From: Allobogoriella alba
Lineage (GTDB): Bacteria; Actinomycetota; Actinomycetes; Actinomycetales; Actinomycetaceae
Assembly (NCBI RefSeq): GCF_042665525.1
Contig: NZ_JBHTCQ010000002.1
Span: 372,001-436,000, forward strand
Reading direction: 5' to 3'
Length of the DNA stretch: 64,000 bases
Made by a program: the position numbers and the translations under genes. Numbering within the stretch: the stretch's first letter is position 1; every line of letters begins with the position of its first letter. Below, in pieces: positions 32,523 through 40,374 of the stretch. A model generated the notes under the pieces. That model made no database searches and was not told where the DNA came from. It saw only the letters and a program-made list of their open reading frames with translations.

Positions 32523-33485
32523 GTGAGGACCGCCGAACCGGCCGCACCGGCCGGGTCCGCCGACGCCGAGGAGGGCCTCGACGTCTCCCGCGCCGCCCGT
32601 CGGCCGCACCCGTGGCGGTGGGTGGGTGCCGCCGTCGTGGCGGTGCTGCTGGCGATGCTCGCCAACATGCTCATCACGAACGATCGCTTCGAGTGGGACG
32701 TGGTCTTCGCGTGGCTGACGGCCGAGTCGATCATGAAGGGGCTGGGCGTCACGCTCCTGCTCACCGTCATCGCCATGACCATGGGCATCGTCCTCGGCGT
32801 GGTGCTGGCGATCTGCCGGATGTCGGACAACCCGCTGCTCGCCGGCACCTCGGCCGCCTATATCTGGTTCTTCCGCGGCACTCCGACGCTGGTGCAGCTG
32901 ATCTTCTTCTACAACCTCTCGGCCCTCATGCCGCAGCTCTCGCTCGGCATCCCGTTCGGGCCGGAGTTCGTCACGTTCCAGACGAACGCGCTGATCACGC
33001 CGCTGCTGGCGGCCATCCTCGGCCTCGGGCTGAACGAGGCCGCCTACATGGCAGAGATCGTCCGCGGCGGGCTGCTGTCCGTGGACCCCGGGCAGCGGGA
33101 GGCCGGCGCCGCCGTCGGGATGTCCGAGGGCCGGATCCTGCGGCGGATCATCCTGCCGCAGGCGATGCGGTTCATCATCCCGCCCACCGGGAACCAGGTG
33201 ATCAGCATGGTCAAGGCGACGGCGCTGGTCAGCGTGATCGCGCTCTCGGACCTGCTGTACACCGCCCAGTCCATCTACAACCGCACCTTCGAGACCATCC
33301 CGATGCTCGTGGTCGCCTGCCTCTGGTACCTCGTGATCACCTCCGTGCTGTACGTGGTGCAGGCGAACATCGAGCGCCACTACAGCCGGGGCGACCGGCA
33401 CCGGAAGGCCGGGTTCTGGGACTTCGTCCGCATCCGGCCCAAAGGACCGGCCACCCCGCCGTCGGCCCAGGGAGCACCAGCGTGA
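32523..33485 (+). CDS. ABC transporter permease, His/Glu/Gln/Arg/opine family
   Basis: 320 residues from a GTG. A long polar N-terminus of about 40 residues precedes the membrane domain. Family marks: GVTLLLTVIAMTMGIVLGVVLAI, WFFRGTPTLVQLIFFYN and the coupling loop GQREAGAAVGMSEGRILRRIILPQAMRFIIPPTGNQ. It forms the channel for the family-3 binding protein just upstream. Confidence 0.94.
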   Translation: MRTAEPAAPAGSADAEEGLDVSRAARRPHPWRWVGAAVVAVLLAMLANMLITNDRFEWDVVFAWLTAESIMKGLGVTLLLTVIAMTMGIVLGVVLAICRMSDNPLLAGTSAAYIWFFRGTPTLVQLIFFYNLSALMPQLSLGIPFGPEFVTFQTNALITPLLAAILGLGLNEAAYMAEIVRGGLLSVDPGQREAGAAVGMSEGRILRRIILPQAMRFIIPPTGNQVISMVKATALVSVIALSDLLYTAQSIYNRTFETIPMLVVACLWYLVITSVLYVVQANIERHYSRGDRHRKAGFWDFVRIRPKGPATPPSAQGAPA

Positions 33486-34309
33486 GCACCGACCCGACCA
33501 CCGAGCCCACCACCGACCCGGCAAGTGCGGACGCCGCCGACGGCGCGGCCGCCCCGGTCCTGGACGCGCGCGGGGTCCGCAAGAGCTTCGGCCACCTCGA
33601 GGTCCTCACCGGCATCGACCTGCAGGTGCACAAGGGGGAGACCGTCGTCGTCCTCGGGCCCTCCGGGTCCGGGAAGTCCACCTTGCTGCGCTGCGTGAAC
33701 CTCCTCGAGAAGCTCGACGGCGGACGCATCCTGGTGGGCGGCCGGGACGTCGGCTACGACGTGCGGCGGGGACGGCTGCACGAGCTCGCGCCGGCCGAGA
33801 TCGCGCGGCGGCGCGCCCGCATCGGCATGGTGTTCCAGCAGTTCAACCTGTTCCCGCACATGACGGCCCTGCAGAACATCATCGAGGGCCCGGTGGGTGT
33901 GCTCGGCGAGCCGCGCGAGCAGGCCGTCGCCCGGGCGCGCGGCCTGCTCGCCCGCGTGGGCCTGGAGGGCCGGGAGTCCTCCTACCCGCGGCAGCTCTCC
34001 GGTGGTCAGCAGCAGCGGGTCGCGATCGCCCGGGCGCTGGCCATGTCGCCGGAGCTGATGCTCTTCGACGAGCCCACCTCCGCGCTCGACCCGGAGCTGG
34101 TCGGCGAGGTGCTGGCCACCATGCGGCAGCTGGCCAGCGAGGGGCTGACCATGGTGGTGGTCACCCACGAGATCACCTTCGCCAAGGAGGCCGCGGACCG
34201 GGTGATCTTCATGGACGGCGGGCAGATCGTCGAGCAGGGCCCGCCGGGCGAGGTGCTCGACAGCCCGCAGAACGAGCGGACCAAGGCGTTCCTCGCGCGT
34301 TTCCTCTGA
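33482..34309 (+). CDS. ABC transporter ATP-binding protein, polar amino-acid family
   Basis: 275 residues from the GTG that overlaps the permease stop (GTGA). After a Thr/Asp-rich 25-residue lead comes GPSGSGKSTLLRCVNLLE (Walker A), FQQFNLFPHMT (Q-loop), LSGGQQQRVAIARALAM (signature) and LMLFDEPTSALDPEL (Walker B), all of the GlnQ type. It completes the importer of this operon. Confidence 0.95.
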   Translation: MSTDPTTEPTTDPASADAADGAAAPVLDARGVRKSFGHLEVLTGIDLQVHKGETVVVLGPSGSGKSTLLRCVNLLEKLDGGRILVGGRDVGYDVRRGRLHELAPAEIARRRARIGMVFQQFNLFPHMTALQNIIEGPVGVLGEPREQAVARARGLLARVGLEGRESSYPRQLSGGQQQRVAIARALAMSPELMLFDEPTSALDPELVGEVLATMRQLASEGLTMVVVTHEITFAKEAADRVIFMDGGQIVEQGPPGEVLDSPQNERTKAFLARFL

Positions 34310-34337
34310 CGCTCGCGCCCGTGCCCGGCGGCCGGAG

Positions 34338-35708
34338 TCAGCCGACCCGCTCCTCGCGGCAGCCCAGGACCTCCTCGCCGCGGACCACGCACGCTCGCAG
34401 CGTCGTGCCCGGCGTGAGCCGGCCGTGCCAGTGCTCGGTGGTGCACCGGTCACGTGAGGTGCCGCCGTCCTCGACGGTCCGCACGGCCGGGTCCGTGCCC
34501 GGGCGGTGGAGGCTTGCGCGCACCAGGGTGCCGTCGTCGGTGTCGGTGCCGGCGTTCTTGCACGCGGTGAGGCTGCCGCCGCCGGGACCGACGGCGGCCT
34601 GCCCCCAGCCTTCGGTCCCGTCCGTCCCGGCGGGGACGGCGGCGTGCGCCACCACCGGCGGCCGGCGGACCTGCAGGTCCGTCACCACGGCCAGGTGGTC
34701 GGCCGCCTCCCGGTCCACCAGCGAGACGTGGGCGTCGCGCACCGTCAGGTTGGGGGAGGCGTACACGTAGTCGATGCGCCGGTCCGGGTGGTCGCCGTCG
34801 GGCCGGCCGTGGGAGCCCGGAACCGTGACGCCGTCGCTGCTGTCGGCGACCCGGGTCCACGTGTCGATCAGGCCGGCGTCGGCGATCCGGGACTGCAGGA
34901 GGCTGTTCGCGGTCGGGACGCCGGCGGCGTCGGCGGGGCGCATGTTGAAGTCGCCCGCGAGGAGCGTCGGGTCGTCCACCGCGCCGATGTGCTCCAGGAC
35001 CGTCGCCACCTGGGCCTTCTGGTCCTCGACGTGGGCCTGCGTGGCGGGCGCGCTGTGGTGCGTGACGAAGACGCGGACGTCACCGAGGGCCGGGACTCGC
35101 ACGGTGACGCCGAGCATCCCGCGGCGGTCCCGGCCGCCGGGGTCGGCGTGGTCCGTGGGGAGGGTGACGTGCTCGGGGCCGTCCGGGTGTCCCGGGCCGG
35201 TCGGGAAGGGGTACTTCGAGAGCACCATGTTCCCGCACGTGTACGCGGCGTCCGGGCCGGACGTGGCGGCGCCGCCGGTTCCTTCGCCGGGTGAGTGCAC
35301 CCCGCAGCCGGGCCCGGAACCGTCGTCGTGACCGGACGGGATCGTCTCGGTGGCGGCGTAGTAGCTGTACCGGTAGCCGTGCTGCGCGAGCAGGGCGGCG
35401 AGCTCGGCGGGCTGGTCGCCGTGGCCGCCCGGCAGTCCGTCGCCGTCCTGGTGGACCTCGTTGAGGGTGACGACGTCGGGGTCCTCGGAGCGGATGACGG
35501 CGGCCACCCGCTCCAGGTCCGGCTCGTCGCCACCGAGCGGCACGCCGTACTGGATGTTCCAGGTCATCACGCGCAGGCCGGCGCCACCCGACGGCGCGGG
35601 TGCGGCCGCGGCGGGGCCCGCGGCTGCCGCGCCGGCCAGGACCAGGCCAGGGATGACGCCGAGGACCAGCGCCAGGAGCGGGAGCTGCCGCAGCCGTCGT
35701 GCCACCAC
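34338..35708 (-). CDS. Secreted endonuclease/exonuclease/phosphatase-family protein
   Basis: 456 residues from a GTG at 35708, chosen because GGAAGGA lies five bases upstream. A Sec signal (LPLLALVLGVIPGLVLAGAAAAG) is followed by the catalytic domain: MTWNIQYG, TLNEVHQD with metal-binding Glu, VFVTHHSAP, AGDFNMRP and a terminal ADHLAVVTDL. A C-terminal extension of about 100 residues with cysteines (CKNAGTDTDDG, RDRCTTEHWHG, RACVVRGEEVLGC) looks like a small disulfide-bonded domain. It may act as an extracellular nuclease or phosphodiesterase. It is convergent with the amino-acid transporter operon. Confidence 0.88.
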   Translation of the reverse strand: MVARRLRQLPLLALVLGVIPGLVLAGAAAAGPAAAAPAPSGGAGLRVMTWNIQYGVPLGGDEPDLERVAAVIRSEDPDVVTLNEVHQDGDGLPGGHGDQPAELAALLAQHGYRYSYYAATETIPSGHDDGSGPGCGVHSPGEGTGGAATSGPDAAYTCGNMVLSKYPFPTGPGHPDGPEHVTLPTDHADPGGRDRRGMLGVTVRVPALGDVRVFVTHHSAPATQAHVEDQKAQVATVLEHIGAVDDPTLLAGDFNMRPADAAGVPTANSLLQSRIADAGLIDTWTRVADSSDGVTVPGSHGRPDGDHPDRRIDYVYASPNLTVRDAHVSLVDREAADHLAVVTDLQVRRPPVVAHAAVPAGTDGTEGWGQAAVGPGGGSLTACKNAGTDTDDGTLVRASLHRPGTDPAVRTVEDGGTSRDRCTTEHWHGRLTPGTTLRACVVRGEEVLGCREERVG

Positions 35709-35855
35709 GTCGATCCTTCCTCGACCGGGTCGGAGACGGACCCGAGTCAACAGTCCGCGCGGGGTCACGTCAACGGTCTCGCGCACGGTCGGCGCCCGGT
35801 CGGTCAGGCACGTGCTGCGCGCGCCCGCAGGGCGGGCGTTGATCGCGTCGGCCCG

Positions 35856-35867
35856 TACGATCCACGC
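35856..35867 (+). promoter_or_regulatory. Leaderless -10 element of the cyclase gene
   Basis: TACGAT (35856-35861) is followed by six bases and the ATG at 35868. The position fits a transcript that starts at the first base of the start codon. No strong -35 is visible. Confidence 0.4.
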
Positions 35868-36563
35868 ATGCGCCTGGTCGAGCTCAGCCACGTCATCGAG
35901 AACGGCACGGTCACCTACCCGGGCCTGCCCGCGCCGCGGATCGGGGAGCACCTGAGCTTCGCGGACTCCCGGAGCCACTACGCGCCGGGGACGGAGTTCG
36001 CCATCGGCCGGATCGAGATGATCGCCAACACCGGGACCTACCTCGACACGCCCGCCCACCGGTACCGAGACGGCCACGACCTCGCCGCGCTCCCGCTGGA
36101 GAGGTGCGCCGACCTCCCCGCCGTCGTGGTCGACGCCGCCGGCGCCGTCACCGCGGAGGACCTGGCCGGCCGGCAGCTCACCGGGGCAGCGGTCCTGGTC
36201 CGCACCGGCTGGGACGTGCACTGGGGGACCGGCCGGTACGGCGAGGCAGACCACCCGCACCTGACCGCCGACGCCGCCGAGGCGCTGGTCGCCGCGGGCG
36301 CCACCCTGGTGGGCATCGACTCCGTCAACATCGACGCGACCAGTACCGGTGAGCGGCCGGTGCACAGCGCGCTGCTGCGCGCCGGCATCCCAGTCGTCGA
36401 GCACCTCACCGGACTGGACCAGCTGCCGGTCACCGGTGCCCGGTTCACCGCGGTGCCGCCGCTGATCTCCGGGATGGCGACGTTCCCGGTGCGGGCCTTC
36501 GCGGTCGTGCCCGTGCGGGAGCCGCGCGGGCCCGGGTCCATCGAGGGCGACGGGGGCGTCTAG
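35868..36563 (+). CDS. Cyclase-family hydrolase (kynurenine formamidase-like)
   Basis: 231 residues. LSHVIENGTVTYPGLPAPRI and MIANTGTYLDTPAHRYRDGHDLAALPLE match the cyclase family, in which HxGTHxDxPxH binds metal; here the first His is Asn and the second is Tyr, with the terminal DTPAH kept. The DSVNIDATSTGERPVHSALLRAGIPVVEHL end is usual. The enzyme should hydrolyse an N-formyl or cyclic amide/lactone bond. It is monocistronic. Its stop codon and that of the convergent response regulator share the palindrome CTAG. Confidence 0.85.
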   Translation: MRLVELSHVIENGTVTYPGLPAPRIGEHLSFADSRSHYAPGTEFAIGRIEMIANTGTYLDTPAHRYRDGHDLAALPLERCADLPAVVVDAAGAVTAEDLAGRQLTGAAVLVRTGWDVHWGTGRYGEADHPHLTADAAEALVAAGATLVGIDSVNIDATSTGERPVHSALLRAGIPVVEHLTGLDQLPVTGARFTAVPPLISGMATFPVRAFAVVPVREPRGPGSIEGDGGV

Positions 36564-37216
36564 GGCTCCACGAGCCCGCTCCGGTAGGCGAGGACCACCG
36601 CCTGGGTCCGGTCCCGGGCCCCGAGCTTCGCCAGCAGCGACGCCACGTGCGTGCGCACCGTCTCCACCCCGAGCACGAGCGTCTCGGCCACCTCGGCGTT
36701 GCTCATGCCCTGGGCGATCAGCCCGAGCACCTCCGACTCGCGCGGCGTCAGCGGCGGCCCGGTGTGCCGGACCGTGCGGGCGCGCGGGCGCAGCAGGTCC
36801 CGCACGGCCTCGGGGAACAGCAGGCTCTGCCCGCCCGCGACGGTGCGCACCGCCTGGACCATCTCCTCCGACGTCGCCCGCTTGAGCAGGAAGCCGGACG
36901 CCCCCACGGTGAGCGCGTCGCGGACGTACTCGTCGTTCGCGAACGTGGTCACCACCAGCACCTTCGGCGGATCCGGCAGTCGCAGCACCAGCTCGGTGGC
37001 GCGGATGCCGTCGATCCGCGGCATCCGGACGTCCATGCACACCACGTCCGGCCGCAGGCCGCGGGCCAGGGCCACCGCCTCGGACCCGTCCCCGGCCTCG
37101 CCGACCACCCTCAGGTCGGGCTCGGCCTCCATGATCAGGCGCATGCCCTGACGGACCAGCGGCTCGTCGTCCACCAGGAGCACCGAGATCTGCCCGGCCG
37201 GGCTGGTGTCACTCAC
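36560..37216 (-). CDS. NarL/LuxR-family response regulator
   Basis: 218 residues. The receiver domain has the acidic pair Asp16-Asp17 and phospho-acceptor Asp62 (MDVRMPRIDG), switch Thr in VVTTFANDEY and Lys in FLLKRAT. The C-terminal LuxR helix-turn-helix is LTPRESEVLGLIAQGMSNAEVAETLVLGVETVRTHVASLLAKLG. The GTG start lies eight bases inside the sensor kinase gene, so the pair is translationally coupled. Target genes may include the adjacent membrane protein gene. Confidence 0.94.
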   Translation of the reverse strand: MSDTSPAGQISVLLVDDEPLVRQGMRLIMEAEPDLRVVGEAGDGSEAVALARGLRPDVVCMDVRMPRIDGIRATELVLRLPDPPKVLVVTTFANDEYVRDALTVGASGFLLKRATSEEMVQAVRTVAGGQSLLFPEAVRDLLRPRARTVRHTGPPLTPRESEVLGLIAQGMSNAEVAETLVLGVETVRTHVASLLAKLGARDRTQAVVLAYRSGLVEP

Positions 37217-38375
37217 GCGCCGCCCCCTCCGGCACGGGCAGCGTGGCCCGCACGACCCACGTCTCGCCGTCGGCGCCGGCCTGCACCGTGCCGTCGAAGA
37301 GCGCCACCCGTTCTCGCAGCCCGGCCAGGCCCCGACCGCCCGACCGCCGGACGGCACCGCCGCCGCGCGGGTTGACCACCTCCACGGTGACCGTGTCGCC
37401 GGCGCGCGCGACGGTGAGGCGGGTCGCGCCGTCGCCGCCGTGGCGGTGGGCGTTGGTCAGCGCCTCGGCGACGATCCGGCGGATGTTGCGCTGCAGCATC
37501 GTCGGCAGCCCTTCCGGCAGGTCGATCGTGGCGACCACGTCGAGCCCGGCCCGCCGGTGGGCGTCCACCACGGCGTCCAGGTCGAGCGGGGCGACCGTCC
37601 CCGGGCGGTCCTCGCGCAGCACCGCGAGCATCTCGTCCAGCTCGGCCAGCGCCTCCCGGGCGGTGTCCTCGATGGTGCCCAGGGCGGCAGCCGCTCCGGG
37701 CGGGTCCTGCTCCAGCACGCGCCGGCCGGCCGCGGCCTGGACGCTGACGATCGTCAGGGCGTGGCCGATGCCGTCGTGGAGCTCGCGGGCCAGCCGGGTC
37801 CGTTCCGCCTCGCGCGCCGCCCGGTCGACGGCGACGTCGAGCAGGTCGTGCGCCGTCGGCCCGAGCATCCGTCCGGCGAGGCGTGCGGCCACGGCGCCCG
37901 CCGCCCACGGCAGCCCGAGCGCGACGAGGGCGACGAGCACCGCGAGTGCCCCCCGCGCAGGGCGAGGGAGCCCCGCCGTCGGGACCTGGAGGGTCGCCGT
38001 GAGGTCCCGCCCGCCGATCGCCTCGACGAGGACGAGGACGGCCGCCGGGAGGATCGCGAAGAGCCCGAACGCCACCAGCAGACCACCGACCAGGTGCAGG
38101 AGCACCCAGCCGGCGGTCTGTGCGCGGTGTGCCGTCCGTGGACGTCGCGGCGCGACGAGCTCGGCGTCCGTCCCGAGCATCGTCCGGGCGGCGGTCACCT
38201 CGAGCTCCCGCACGCCCGGGACGAGACTCAGGGCCCCGCAGCCGAGCATCGAGAGGACCACGGTCGCCCAGAGGGGTACCGCAGTTGTCGCCGCGACGAG
38301 GACGACGGCCAGTCCGATGGCGGCGCCGAGCATGAGCCACGCGGACCGGCGGACCAGCAGTCGGAAGGTCCGCAT
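37209..38375 (-). CDS. NarL-type sensor histidine kinase
   Basis: 388 residues. About four membrane helices in the first 170 residues form the sensor; there is no large outer domain, so it may sense the membrane or a partner. The HisKA_3 box is ARELHDGIGHALTIVSVQ with the phospho-acceptor His, and the ATPase part has EALTNAHRHGG (N-box) and GRGLAGLRERV (G-box). It pairs with the overlapping response regulator gene and lies 17 bases after the polytopic membrane protein gene. Confidence 0.93.
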   Translation of the reverse strand: MRTFRLLVRRSAWLMLGAAIGLAVVLVAATTAVPLWATVVLSMLGCGALSLVPGVRELEVTAARTMLGTDAELVAPRRPRTAHRAQTAGWVLLHLVGGLLVAFGLFAILPAAVLVLVEAIGGRDLTATLQVPTAGLPRPARGALAVLVALVALGLPWAAGAVAARLAGRMLGPTAHDLLDVAVDRAAREAERTRLARELHDGIGHALTIVSVQAAAGRRVLEQDPPGAAAALGTIEDTAREALAELDEMLAVLREDRPGTVAPLDLDAVVDAHRRAGLDVVATIDLPEGLPTMLQRNIRRIVAEALTNAHRHGGDGATRLTVARAGDTVTVEVVNPRGGGAVRRSGGRGLAGLRERVALFDGTVQAGADGETWVVRATLPVPEGAARE

Positions 38376-38392
38376 GGGGTGATTCTTCCCGA

Positions 38393-39511
38393 TCAGACGG
38401 TCGCCGCACCGGTGGACGCCGGCACGTCAGGGATCGAGGTCTCCCCGCGGCGGTGCCCGACATACCCCCACACGGCCAGCGCGAGCGCCGGGCCCCAGAA
38501 CCAGCACGGGAAGGCGACGGCGGCCGTGAGGAACTCCGCCAGGCCCTCGCGGGCCCCGGTGTAGAGCATCGGCACGGCGGTGAAGATCAGCACCGTGGCG
38601 ACGACTCCACCCGGCACGGCGGCCGCGGCGACGGGCACCGGCCGGCTGGCGACCCGTGGCATCCACCGCGGCCACACCTCACCCCAGCGCCGGATGAGCC
38701 CCAGGGTGAGGACGATGCCGAGCCAGGCGCCGCTGGAGAGCGTCAGTCCCCAGATCCGGGTCGACATGGTGAGGTCCTCGGCCGGGATGTCGAGACTCCA
38801 CGGCGTCAGCCAGGTCAGCCGCATCAGGGCGTACGGGAGCGGCCCGAGGGCGGCGACCACGGTGAAGAGCTTCCGGTGCCGCGTCACCCAGGCGGTGGCG
38901 CGGGCGGCTGCCGGAGTCCCCGCGGCCGCGGCGGCGGCCGCGGCCGCCCACGCGAAGCCGACGCCGATCAGGAGCAGGACCACGACCAGCCGGGGCCACG
39001 CCTCGGCGAGGCCGGTGCCGAGGTTGCCCAGGACGCCGCCGATCGCGTCCCGGCCGAGGATCACGCCGGCCCCTGCCGCGAGCAGGGCCGGGAGCCCCAG
39101 GGTCCAGCGCGCGACCGGGTAGCGCCGCGTCACCTGGAGAAGGATCAGCAGCAGGATCGCCGGCATCGCCATCGCGACGAGGTAGCCCGCTGTCGCCAGC
39201 GTGCCCATGCTGCCCAGCACGATCCCGAAGGTGAGGACCTGCAGCACCGCCGTGGCGACGATCGCGCCCCGGCTCACCACCCCGGCCAGGGCGGCGATGC
39301 CGGCGGCCAGACCGAGCAGGGCGACGATCGTGTGCACGACCGTGGCGGCGGTGGTGCCCGCGAGCGAGGCGAGCATGGCGTTCTCGGGGTTCGAGTAGAA
39401 GAAGCCGGTGTCCGGCCGGGTCAGCCAGATCAGGCCGAGAGCAGCGGCGAGGCCGGTGGTGGCGGTGGCGCCGGCGAGAGCGAGTCGAGCGGTTCTGTGT
39501 GGTGTGCGCAT
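38393..39511 (-). CDS. Polytopic membrane protein of unknown function
   Basis: 372 residues, about ten hydrophobic helices with short loops, starting LALAGATATTGLAAALGLIWL and ending with PCWFWGPALALAVWGYVGHRRG. An alanine-rich stretch (about residues 190-205) sits in one helix. I recognise no family. It precedes the two-component genes closely, and could be the sensed partner or the output of that system. The ATG at 39511 is preceded by GGAG only two bases away, so the start is not certain; an earlier GTG at 39544 is possible. Confidence 0.7.
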   Translation of the reverse strand: MRTPHRTARLALAGATATTGLAAALGLIWLTRPDTGFFYSNPENAMLASLAGTTAATVVHTIVALLGLAAGIAALAGVVSRGAIVATAVLQVLTFGIVLGSMGTLATAGYLVAMAMPAILLLILLQVTRRYPVARWTLGLPALLAAGAGVILGRDAIGGVLGNLGTGLAEAWPRLVVVLLLIGVGFAWAAAAAAAAAGTPAAARATAWVTRHRKLFTVVAALGPLPYALMRLTWLTPWSLDIPAEDLTMSTRIWGLTLSSGAWLGIVLTLGLIRRWGEVWPRWMPRVASRPVPVAAAAVPGGVVATVLIFTAVPMLYTGAREGLAEFLTAAVAFPCWFWGPALALAVWGYVGHRRGETSIPDVPASTGAATV

Positions 39512-39542
39512 GGCTCCACGCTCGTCGCGGCGACGCTGCCGC

Positions 39543-39564
39543 ACCTCCCCCGCGCGGGGGAGGT
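39543..39564. terminator. Perfect 22-base palindrome after the TetR gene
   Basis: Both arms are ACCTCCCCCGC and its complement without a loop base. A weaker repeat, CCCCGAGCGGGG (39569-39580) within GGTC and GACC, lies directly beside it. They fall in the 79-base gap between the TetR stop (39591) and the membrane-protein start (39511). They could stop transcription of the TetR gene or bind a dimeric regulator. No T-tract follows on the minus strand. Confidence 0.45.
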
Positions 39565-39590
39565 CACGCCCCGAGCGGGGGACCGGCGGC

Positions 39591-40214
39591 TCAGGCCTGC
39601 CAACGCTCGATCGAGGACTCGATGTACCTTGTGACGTGGCCGACCAGGTCGATCTGCGGGGTCAGGAACCACTGGATCTCGATCCCGTCCAGCACGGCGA
39701 GGAGGTTGTTCGCCTCGTACCGCCGGGTGGCCGGGTCCATCGGCCGGATCTCGCCCAGCTCCTCCGCCTCGGCAAGCCACTCCTCGAAGTTGCGCTGCGT
39801 CCGCGCGTAGCGCATGACCATGAACGGGTGCGCCGGGTGCGAGGGGTCGGTGGCCTCGGTGGCGAGCGTCAGGTAGACCTCGAGCAGGCCGGGATGCTCG
39901 GTGTGCCAGACCATCCGGTCGCGCACGCCGCGCACGGCGGCCAGGCCGGTGTGCCTGCGGGGCGCGTCGACCTGCTTCTCGTCCCACACGCGGAGCACCT
40001 CGAGGAGGAGCTGCTCCTTGCCGCCGAAGTGCTTCAGCACGGCGGCCGGCGTGATGCCGGCGCGGTCGGCGATCTCACGGATGGTGCTGGCGCGGTAGCC
40101 GTACTCGCTGAAGACCTCGACCGCCTTGTCGATGATCTGCGCCCGCCTGCGGATGCCGCTGCGGTACGGCCCTCGCACGCGTCGGGTCTGGGTCTGGGAC
40201 TGGGGGTTCGTCAC
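39591..40214 (-). CDS. TetR-family transcriptional regulator
   Basis: 207 residues from the GTG at 40214, with GAGGAGG four bases upstream; a much longer open frame runs into the divergent promoter and is not used. The helix-turn-helix is STIREIADRAGITPAAVLKHFGGKEQLLLEVL. The C-terminal ligand domain is about 140 residues. It is divergent from the oxidoreductase/ABC transporter operon, with a strong promoter in between, so it probably represses that operon. Confidence 0.9.
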   Translation of the reverse strand: MTNPQSQTQTRRVRGPYRSGIRRRAQIIDKAVEVFSEYGYRASTIREIADRAGITPAAVLKHFGGKEQLLLEVLRVWDEKQVDAPRRHTGLAAVRGVRDRMVWHTEHPGLLEVYLTLATEATDPSHPAHPFMVMRYARTQRNFEEWLAEAEELGEIRPMDPATRRYEANNLLAVLDGIEIQWFLTPQIDLVGHVTRYIESSIERWQA

Positions 40215-40260
40215 GAGCCTCCTCGCTTCGGGCCGCTCCGGGACACTCCACGTCCCGGCA

Positions 40261-40289
40261 TTGACCTCTGACGCGAGTCCATCTAGTGT
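40261..40289 (+). promoter_or_regulatory. Strong promoter for the oxidoreductase/sugar ABC operon
   Basis: TTGACC (40261-40266), exactly 17 bases, TAGTGT (40284-40289). The leader of about 80 bases to the ATG at 40375 contains GGTACCGCC (40304-40312) and GGCGGGACACC (40330-40340), a loose inverted repeat that might be an operator for the divergent TetR protein. Confidence 0.65.
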
Positions 40290-40374
40290 CGCCGGGGCCA
40301 AAGGTACCGCCAGCGTAACTATTCGTGTCGGCGGGACACCAGGGGTGAGACGACGCGGTCCTCGAAAGGAACAC

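Noticed and set aside
34338..37040. A 900-codon minus-strand frame joining the secreted phosphatase to upstream sequence
   Set aside because: The portion before 35708 is antisense to the cyclase gene and partly out of frame with the response regulator; the ribosome site and signal peptide at 35708 define the real start.
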